55,635 nt of DNA from DATBGO01 sp050011895 (GTDB lineage: Bacteria; Actinomycetota; Actinomycetes; Streptosporangiales; Streptosporangiaceae). The stretch covers positions 1 to 55,635 of the forward strand of contig JBEKIF010000029.1 of the NCBI GenBank assembly GCA_050011895.1, in the 5' to 3' direction. The notes beneath the pieces were generated by a model. That model saw nothing but the letters and a program-made list of their open reading frames with translations, was not told where the DNA came from and made no database searches. The translations under genes and the position numbers were made by a program. Positions 50,658 through 55,635 of this stretch are shown piece by piece. Position 1 is the first letter of the stretch. Every line of letters starts with the position of its first letter.

Positions 50658-50969
50658 CTACAGGTCGAGTGCGGCGCGCAGGGCAATGCCGATCGCTTCC
50701 ATCGCGTCCGCGTCGCACTGGCCGGCCAGCTCGCCAGTCCGCTCCTTGCGGACCGAACTGACGTTGTCCAGCCGCACAATGCCAGCGAGCGGCTCGGTGA
50801 TCCGGACCGTGACCAGGGTCTCGGGCGCGATGCCGTCCGTGTCGATCGGTGCCGTCAGGACGGTGGAGGCGGTCTCGGACTCGTTCAGCGCGTCGTTGCC
50901 GATGATGAGCGCATAGCGGTCCTGCGCGCTGACCCTGCTGTGCACGACGCGGACCTCGCCGCGCCTCAC
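50658..50969 (-). CDS. MazF/PemK-family toxin
   Basis: A 103-residue protein of the CcdB/MazF fold: MRRGEVRVVHSRVSAQDRYA at the start, LIIGNDALN, VLTAPIDTDG, and GIVRLDNVSSVRKER in the place of the conserved RLD...v strand. MazF proteins are RNA endonucleases. The gene is slightly divergent from the classic RP..VVSNxxxN pattern. Its start overlaps the upstream antitoxin stop by four bases, as in most such operons. Confidence 0.78.
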   Translation of the reverse strand: MRRGEVRVVHSRVSAQDRYALIIGNDALNESETASTVLTAPIDTDGIAPETLVTVRITEPLAGIVRLDNVSSVRKERTGELAGQCDADAMEAIGIALRAALDL

Positions 50970-51187
50970 GAGGCGTTAGCTTCGTCGGCCTCGGCCATGT
51001 CCAGCCACTCGGGGTCATCGGGAAGCGCAGAGGCCGCCAGCTGCTGCCGCAGCGTCTCATTGCGCAGCGCCCGGGCAACGTAGGTGCTGAACGGGGAGCC
51101 GGACTGCCTCGCCGCGGCCTGGGCGGCGGCGACGGTGTGGCCGGGAAGCGAGAGGGTTACCTTACGTTGTGCCATAAGATGAACCAT
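50966..51187 (-). CDS. ribbon-helix-helix antitoxin (MazE-like)
   Basis: A 73-residue acidic-tailed protein. RKVTLSLPGHTVAAAQAAAR and SPFSTYVARALRNETLRQQL form a ribbon-helix-helix DNA-binding domain; the tail PEWLDMAEADEANAS is the typical toxin-binding extension. It would neutralise the overlapping toxin and repress the operon. ATG 51187 or ATG 51175 could be the start; neither has a strong ribosome site. Confidence 0.78.
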   Translation of the reverse strand: MVHLMAQRKVTLSLPGHTVAAAQAAARQSGSPFSTYVARALRNETLRQQLAASALPDDPEWLDMAEADEANAS

Positions 51188-51374
51188 ACCTTCATGCGGC
51201 CCGCAGTCGCACCCTTACGGAGAGGACGAGCCCAGCTGTCCGAACTGACGGCGATCCGGGAGAGCATCCCTCGATATGTGGAGAGCTGCCGCGGACACTC
51301 GTTGCGCGTCATTCGTTTTTATGAACACCGAACGTCACCGTGGGCGGCTACCGCCCCGGCAGTCCGAATGCCTG

Positions 51375-51439
51375 CCTCCAGGTCACAGCGCGACTGCAGG
51401 CTGATCCAGAACCGCTCCGACGTGCCTAAAAACCGCGCC
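51375..51439 (-). pseudogene. 65-bp higA fragment
   Basis: This stretch matches 54046-54110, inside the intact higA, at 61 of 65 positions. On the minus strand it encodes GTSERFWISLQSRCDLEA against GTSERFWINLQSRYDLEV in the intact gene. It stops abruptly 5 bases from the end of the acyl-CoA synthetase remnant, so it marks a recombination junction. Confidence 0.85.
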
Positions 51440-51444
51440 GCGAT

Positions 51445-52136
51445 TCAGGGCAAGGTCCACAGGTACACCGAATCGGTGCGCAAGCCGGCCACGATCACCT
51501 CGTTCAGCGCGTTCAGGTACGCGCCGCGGTAGGTGTACTGCACCCCCTTGGGCCGTCCGGTGGTCCCGGAGGTGTAATTGATCGAGATCGTCTCCTCTTC
51601 GTGCTCCAGCCAGCTGGCCGGCCTCGCCGACGAGGCGCCGGCCAGGAACTCTTCGTACGCGCCCCCAGATACGCCGGTGTCATCGCAGCGAATCACGGTC
51701 ACGCCGGACAGGTCGGCCGGCTGGGCCAGCGCCTCCAGCGCGGTGTCGAGCAGTACCTATTTCGCGCCGCTGTGCTGCAGGATGTATCCGACCTCGGCGG
51801 CCGACAGGCGGTTATTGACCGTGACCAAGATCCCGCCCGCCGCCGGCACGCCGAAATGCGCTCCAGCATCGCGGACGAATTGAACAGCAGCGTGGCAACG
51901 CGATCTCCCTTGTCCAGGCCCGCAGACCTGAGCGCATTGGCCAGCCGCCATGACCGCTCCGCGAGCTCGCGGTAGCTGTACCGCCGCTCGCCGTCCACGA
52001 CCGCGGTCTTGCCCGGGTAGATGTAGGCCGCCCGTTCCAGGAAATCGACCGGGTTCAGCTCCGTGCGGAACACCTTGCCGGGCACGATCCTGTCCTCGGG
52101 CGCACCAGAAGCCGCGGACAACCCAGCGCTCATCAT
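51445..52136 (-). pseudogene. broken acyl-CoA synthetase (N-terminal part)
   Basis: The start (ATG 52136) encodes a typical AMP-ligase N-terminus: RTELNPVDFLERAAYIYPGK, YSYRELAERSWRLANAL, GDRVATLLFNSSAMLE. A one-base loss near 51860 shifts frame into FGVPAAGGILVTVNNRLSA. A TAG at 51757-51759 interrupts GAK|VLLDTALEALAQ. The same frame then gives the P-loop NYTSGTTGRPKGVQYT and ends at VYLWTLP, where the higA fragment begins. About 60% of the gene is missing. It lies 22 bases after the FAD oxidase, so it may once have been its operon partner. Confidence 0.9.
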
Positions 52137-52158
52137 CTGCCTCCTTCGCGGCTGTAGG

Positions 52159-53805
52159 TTACGGCTCCCCCGGCTGAAGCAAGACCCCTGGATTCATGAT
52201 CCCGGCCGGGTCAAGGTCAGCCTTAGCGCCGCGAAGCGCACCGACGAATAGTTCCGGCATCTCCCGCACATACCAGCGGCGATGATCGCGCCCCACGGCG
52301 TGGTGATGAGTGATCGTGCCGCCGAGCGCCTCGATCGCTTCCGACGCCGCACGCTTGATCTCATCCCACTGTTCCAGTTCCTGGCCCGGGCGGCCTGGCG
52401 CGAAGACCGAGTAATACGGTGCGGGGCCGTCGGGGTACACGTACGTGAAGCGGCAGGTGACCATGCCGCCGCCGCACTCCCGGAGTACCGCCTGCCTCGT
52501 GGCCGCGAGCACGCCTTCGTGAAGCCCCCAGAAGCGATCCCAGGTGACCGCGGTCTCGAAGGTCTCGCTGATCAGCCCGAGCTGGGCCAGACCATCACGC
52601 AGGTGCGGACCGCGCAAGAACGTGGCCCGCCAGGCCGCGGCCGGGTCGCCTTCGCCGCGCCGGACCTCGCCGCGATGACTCCCGCAGATATCCAGCGCCC
52701 GCGCCAGCCACGGCCCAAGTTCGTGGTCCGCGGACTCAAAGCCGAGCACCAGAATCGATCGCGACCCGTCACCGCTGCCCGACAACAGCGCTTCGTCATG
52801 GCCCAGCAGGCGGCAATTCGCCGGATGGAGCCCGGACTGCGCGATCTCCCGGGCCGCCTCCACCGCGTCGGCAAAGTCCGCGAACGACACCGAGGCGCCC
52901 GCCCGGAACCGCGGGCGCGGCTGCACGCGCATCCACGCCTCGGTGATCACGCCCAAGGCGCCTTCGGAGCCGCAGAACAGCCGCTCCGCCGACGGCCCCG
53001 CACCGGAGGCCGGTAGCCGTCTGGTCTGGAGCACACCGCGTGGTGTCACCACGCGGATCGCCTCCACGAACTCGTCGATATGGGTGTGTAGCGTCGCGTA
53101 ATGGCCACCTGACCGCGTCGCTATCCACCCGCCCAGCGTCGACCACTCGAACGACTGCGGGAAATGACGCAAGGTCAGGCCGTGTGGCTTCAGCTGCGCC
53201 TCCAGCACCGGGCCAAGCGTGCCCGCCGCGATTCGCGCGGCCCGTGAGGTACGGTCGACCTCCCGCACGCCTTGCAGGTGGCGAAGGTCGACGCTGACCG
53301 CGCCGCGATAGCCGTCACCGACATCAGGCTCGACTCCGCCGACCACGCTGGAACCGCCGCCGAACGGAATCGCCGCAACACCGGCGCCGCTGCACCATTC
53401 CAGCACCGAGACGAGCTCGCCCTCGCCGCGGGGGAATGCCACCAGGTCGGGCGCATGCGCGTAATCACGGCGGAAGGCCCGCACCAGATCGCGGAACGAC
53501 CGGCCGTAGGTGTGGGCGGCCCGCTCGTACCGGTCCGCGCTGAACGCTGACTGAAGCGATGTCGGCGGCACCAGCCGCGGAGGGCGCAAGTCCAGCTCCT
53601 CCACTCGAGGCGGTTCCTGCACACGCACGCCGTCGATGCCGAGGCGTTCGGTGAAGACGGCCCCCAGTTGCTGGAGTTCGTCCGCCGCCAGCCCTTCTCC
53701 CTCCAGGCCCCAGCCCCAGAACTTGCGCCGCACGGCTGGCTGTGATGCCGGCGGCGGCGCCGCCGGCGCTCCGTCACCTGCTCCGCTAGCGTTGATGGCA
53801 CTCAC
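52159..53805 (-). CDS. FAD-linked oxidase, alkyl-DHAP-synthase-like
   Basis: A 548-residue VAO-fold flavoprotein. The N-terminal RRKFWGWGLEGEGLAADE and the PP-loop AAIPFGGGSSVVGGVEPD bind FAD; EWSTLGGWIATRSGGHYAT and FCGSEGALGVITEAWMRV complete the FAD domain. The C-terminal VTCRFTYVYPDGPAPYYSVF, ITHHHAVGRDHRRW and DPAGIMNPGVLL match alkyldihydroxyacetonephosphate synthase (YHHG-like motif as HHHA). The actinobacterial members are usually of unknown substrate; ether-lipid synthesis is only one option. ATG 53805. The downstream ligase is broken. Confidence 0.88.
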   Translation of the reverse strand: MSAINASGAGDGAPAAPPPASQPAVRRKFWGWGLEGEGLAADELQQLGAVFTERLGIDGVRVQEPPRVEELDLRPPRLVPPTSLQSAFSADRYERAAHTYGRSFRDLVRAFRRDYAHAPDLVAFPRGEGELVSVLEWCSGAGVAAIPFGGGSSVVGGVEPDVGDGYRGAVSVDLRHLQGVREVDRTSRAARIAAGTLGPVLEAQLKPHGLTLRHFPQSFEWSTLGGWIATRSGGHYATLHTHIDEFVEAIRVVTPRGVLQTRRLPASGAGPSAERLFCGSEGALGVITEAWMRVQPRPRFRAGASVSFADFADAVEAAREIAQSGLHPANCRLLGHDEALLSGSGDGSRSILVLGFESADHELGPWLARALDICGSHRGEVRRGEGDPAAAWRATFLRGPHLRDGLAQLGLISETFETAVTWDRFWGLHEGVLAATRQAVLRECGGGMVTCRFTYVYPDGPAPYYSVFAPGRPGQELEQWDEIKRAASEAIEALGGTITHHHAVGRDHRRWYVREMPELFVGALRGAKADLDPAGIMNPGVLLQPGEP

Positions 53806-53983
53806 TATTGCGCCTCCTCACAGACCCAGCAGGTCAGCCGCACGCCCGGCCGTCAACCGACATCCGGGTCTGGCAAGCTCCGCTTTGGCTCTCACGAGCA
53901 CGATTTGCCACTCAATCTGCCACTCAGTTTGATCTTGTCCGGGGCCGCACCACGCCTCGATCCGGGCGGTCCTTCGACTTGAT

Positions 53984-54289
53984 TCAGCTGGCGACCGTAA
54001 GCGGGCGGATGCCGTCGAGCGCATTGCCCAGCCGGTCCTTTTCTACCTCCAGGTCGTAGCGCGACTGCAGGTTGATCCAGAACCGCTCCGACGTGCCAAA
54101 AAACCGCGCCAGCCGCAACGCCGTATCGGCGCTGATCCGCCGCTGACCATGGACAATCTCGTTGACCCGGCGGGGCGGCACGCCGATCTCCTTCGCCAGG
54201 TGGTACTGGCTGACCGACAGCGGCTTGAGGAACTCCTCTAGCAGGATCTCCCCCGGGTGCACCGGTCCCATGATCATGTCCGTCGCCAT
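53984..54289 (-). CDS. higA: HigA-family antitoxin
   Basis: A 101-residue XRE protein: HPGEILLEEFLKPLSVSQYH, then LAKEIGVPPRRVNEIVHGQR (recognition helix) and FFGTSERFWINLQSRYDLEV, the canonical HigA core. It binds the HigB toxin and the operon promoter. Its ATG lies inside the higB 3' end (16-base overlap), so the toxin comes first, as usual for higBA. A fragment of a near copy is found at 51375-51439. Confidence 0.94.
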   Translation of the reverse strand: MATDMIMGPVHPGEILLEEFLKPLSVSQYHLAKEIGVPPRRVNEIVHGQRRISADTALRLARFFGTSERFWINLQSRYDLEVEKDRLGNALDGIRPLTVAS

Positions 54290-54582
54290 GCTCCTCCTTC
54301 CCAGTGGTAGTCCGTGATCTCAACGTCCCCTGGCCCAGCGTCGGTCCACCGGAAGCAGATCCGCCATTGCTGGTTCACCCGGACGCTGTACTGGCCAGCG
54401 CGATCACCGGCGAGCTTCTCCAGTCGATTCCCCGGCGGCACCCGCAGATCTGCCAGGACCTCTGCAGCATCCAGCATCGCCAGCTTCCTCCAGGCAGCAC
54501 GCTGTAACTGCTGGTCAAGCTTGCGTGATCGCCTTCGGTACCAGACGGCCTCGGTGCCTTTGCCCCGGAACGATCGCAGCAC
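54274..54582 (-). CDS. higB: HigB/RelE-family toxin
   Basis: A 102-residue toxin starting with GTG at 54582: VLRSFRGKGTEAVWYRRRSR, KLAMLDAAEVLADLRVPPGN, RLEKLAGDRAGQYSVRVNQQ and WRICFRWTDAG. These are the standard features of host-inhibition-of-growth (HigB) mRNA interferases, with the basic and aromatic catalytic residues kept. The frame is open to 54678 but the HigB N-terminus and promoter position support 54582. Overlap with higA implies coupled translation. Confidence 0.93.
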   Translation of the reverse strand: MLRSFRGKGTEAVWYRRRSRKLDQQLQRAAWRKLAMLDAAEVLADLRVPPGNRLEKLAGDRAGQYSVRVNQQWRICFRWTDAGPGDVEITDYHWEGGAWRRT

Positions 54583-54588
54583 ACAGCT

Positions 54589-54625
54589 ATAGTAACGCAG
54601 TACGTTATTAACGCAACGCGTTACT
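54589..54625 (-). promoter_or_regulatory. higBA promoter with palindromic operator, apparently leaderless
   Basis: On the minus strand, TTGCGT (54616-54611) and TACTAT (54594-54589) are spaced by 16 bases and make a plausible -35/-10 pair. Transcription would start at about 54582, on the GTG itself, so the mRNA would be leaderless. AGTAACGC (54591-54598) and GCGTTACT (54618-54625) form perfect dyad arms covering both promoter boxes, as expected for autorepression by HigA. Confidence 0.6.
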
Positions 54626-54674
54626 AGGGCGCAACTGCGAAAGCCGCACTCACGGCGCTTGAAGGTGCCATGGC

Positions 54675-54857
54675 TCAATTGTGGTTCTGGCCAACCGCCG
54701 CGACGGCTTTCTCGACGGCGGAGAAGCTGACCCGCTCTTGCTCCAGGCGGACCGACCGGCCGTAAGTGTTCGAGGTGAGGTCCGCGTATAGGGCTGACTC
54801 GGCAGCGGCAAGGCGGTCAAGGGCCACGGCGGTCGGGGATGGCTCCAGCGCACCCAA
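54675..54857 (-). CDS. possible 60-aa protein of unknown function
   Basis: A TTG-started frame ending 60 codons later. The peptide has a plausible helical composition (ALDRLAAAESALYADLTSNT, VRLEQERVSFSAVEKAVAAV) unlike the Arg/Pro-rich shadows nearby. No ribosome site and no recognisable family. It could be a fragment. The remaining sequence to 55267 shows nothing I can support. Confidence 0.3.
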   Translation of the reverse strand: MGALEPSPTAVALDRLAAAESALYADLTSNTYGRSVRLEQERVSFSAVEKAVAAVGQNHN

Positions 54858-55267
54858 GCACCACCGACCTGAACATCCTCCTATCCGGTGATCGCCGTCA
54901 GCGCCACAACCCTGCTCGGTGCCCGGCGAACACCTCGAGCCCTTCCGCAGGGTGGCGGACGGTCATTGCGATGTTGTTTCCCGACGTCTGGATTAACGCC
55001 CTCATAGAGGGCCGCAGCCTGCGGGCAGGTGGCCGGGCGCCGGCAGCGCGGGCTGGCAGGGAACGGTGACCGTGCTAGCTCGGTCCTCACTGCAGTGGGC
55101 GTGCTGCCAGCCGGGGCGAGCGCGGACCGGTGCCAAGCGCGGGCAGGCTGCCCGGATCGCCGCTGCAGTGCCCACGCCGCCCGTTGGCTTGAGGAGCTGT
55201 TACTGGGTCCCGTAAGGCCCTATACGCGAGCGTAAGGAAAGCGTACTATCGCAGATATTGCTCCGGA

Positions 55268-55324
55268 CCCCGGCAGCTGCATTTCGCGATGTTGCGAATG
55301 TGGCGGCAGGGCCGGGATTTTTTT
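55268..55324 (+). terminator. GC hairpin followed by seven T residues
   Basis: The outer arms CCCGGC (55269-55274) and GCCGGG (55311-55316) enclose CTGC/GCAG and an inner TTCGC-GATGTT-GCGAA stem. TTTTTTT follows at 55318-55324. This is the only hairpin plus T tract I noticed in the window. It could be a simple terminator or the terminator arm of an attenuator controlling the ORFs downstream. Confidence 0.65.
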
Positions 55325-55373
55325 ATGCGTACATAGACCTGTGCCGGAAGTGACGCTAAAGGATCAAAAGACG

Positions 55374-55445
55374 ATGAGAGCCGGTAGGGGAGAATACCTC
55401 TCCTACGGCGATCTGCTCAGCAGCAACGGCGTGCTCACGCTTTGA
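55374..55445 (+). CDS. candidate 23-aa peptide ORF
   Basis: ATG 55374 to TGA 55443, preceded by AAAGGATC. The peptide begins MRAGRGEYLSYGDLL and ends GVLTL; its composition is unlike random GC-rich frames. Codons 3-13 overlap a 12-bp hairpin (arms 55380-55392 and 55398-55409 with one bulge). It could be a regulatory leader peptide or a small precursor peptide. No family recognised. Confidence 0.4.
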   Translation: MRAGRGEYLSYGDLLSSNGVLTL

Positions 55446-55462
55446 GAAGGGGCCGGTATCCG

Positions 55463-55594
55463 ATGATGAACAGGTGCTCGGGGCCGACGGCTGTGTCGGT
55501 CCGTTCAGCGGCTGCGGTTTCGGCGGGTGCGCGCGGCTTGACTGTCCCTGTCGGGGTCATCGGGCCGGAAGCAACCGGCGGGGCTGCGCGATGA
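55463..55594 (+). CDS. candidate 43-aa ORF coupled to the next gene
   Basis: Starts with ATGATG at 55463, with AGAAGGGG about 12 bases upstream. It encodes a 43-residue Ala/Val/Gly-rich peptide (SVRSAAAVSAGARGLTV inside) and ends at TGA in an ATGA overlap with the next start. It may be a second leader or the true N-terminal region of a small protein. I do not recognise it. Confidence 0.35.
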   Translation: MMNRCSGPTAVSVRSAAAVSAGARGLTVPVGVIGPEATGGAAR

Positions 55595-55635
55595 GCGCGA
55601 CAGCCGCCGGGACGGCAGGTCAGGCCGGCGGGGCG
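55591..55635 (+). CDS. start of a gene running off the window
   Basis: ATG 55591 overlaps the stop of the 43-aa ORF (ATGA) and opens 15 codons (MSATAAGTAGQAGGA) to the window edge. An Ala/Gly-rich flexible N-terminus is all that can be seen, so the product is unknown. Confidence 0.35.
   Translation, partial: MSATAAGTAGQAGGA

Noticed and set aside
55029..55235. 68-codon ORF on the plus strand
   Set aside because: Arg/Ala/Cys-rich composition without motifs, typical of a chance frame in GC-rich intergenic DNA.

Overview
The window is high-GC DNA (roughly two-thirds G+C) from an actinobacterium. This is supported by strong third-position GC, many long antisense shadow reading frames, frequent GTG starts, and typical actinobacterial families (PaaR-like TetR, IclR, PucR and STAND regulators). 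I see no rRNA, tRNA, CRISPR array or complete insertion sequence. The genus cannot be fixed from the sequence alone.

Layout. 1-14 kb holds accessory genes: the 5' end of an acyl-CoA dehydrogenase divergent from a thiolase, a small low-GC membrane protein, an alpha/beta hydrolase, a DHA2 drug exporter, a class I PPK2, a membrane protein with a PF03640-type domain, a secreted Ig-like repeat protein, a short-chain dehydrogenase, and a P-loop ATPase fused to a Ser/Thr kinase. 13.4-20.6 kb is a phenylacetate locus: TetR regulator, GNAT, paaABCDE, a dead thiolase fragment and paaK, with PaaR-like operators in front. An exact 84-bp copy of the 3' end of paaE lies 3.86 kb downstream, beyond an L,D-transpeptidase gene and next to a PIN-toxin scrap. 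22.8-30.5 kb holds a hydrolase, an NB-ARC/TPR protein whose start codon sits in a 14-bp tandem repeat, an APC permease, a GNAT, a flavodoxin and an NAD(P)-binding protein.

30.6-50.3 kb looks like a ketone and secondary-alcohol catabolic island. It starts with a three-subunit acetone-carboxylase-type operon (beta, alpha, gamma) divergent from a GAF/PucR activator. A second, very tightly packed leftward operon follows: IclR regulator, acetoacetyl-CoA synthetase, two split PEP-synthase-like subunits resembling phenylphosphate synthase PpsA and PpsB, biotin carboxyl carrier, biotin carboxylase, an HMGL/pyruvate-carboxylase-type carboxyltransferase and a HAD phosphatase. A zinc secondary-alcohol dehydrogenase is divergent from IclR. 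My reading is: 2-propanol or another secondary alcohol is oxidised to a ketone; the ketone is carboxylated, either by the HyuA/HyuB-type carboxylase or by a hypothetical phosphorylation-plus-biotin route; the resulting acetoacetate is activated to acetoacetyl-CoA. The phosphotransferase plus biotin-carboxylase combination is the best candidate for an undescribed system here.

50.4-54.6 kb is a graveyard of toxin-antitoxin and broken genes: an XRE-regulator remnant, a MazF-like pair, a higA fragment abutting a broken acyl-CoA synthetase, an FAD-linked oxidase, and an intact higBA pair with a palindromic, apparently leaderless promoter. The last 400 bases hold an intrinsic-type terminator, then a 23-codon and a 43-codon ORF that lead by an ATGA overlap into a gene running off the window.
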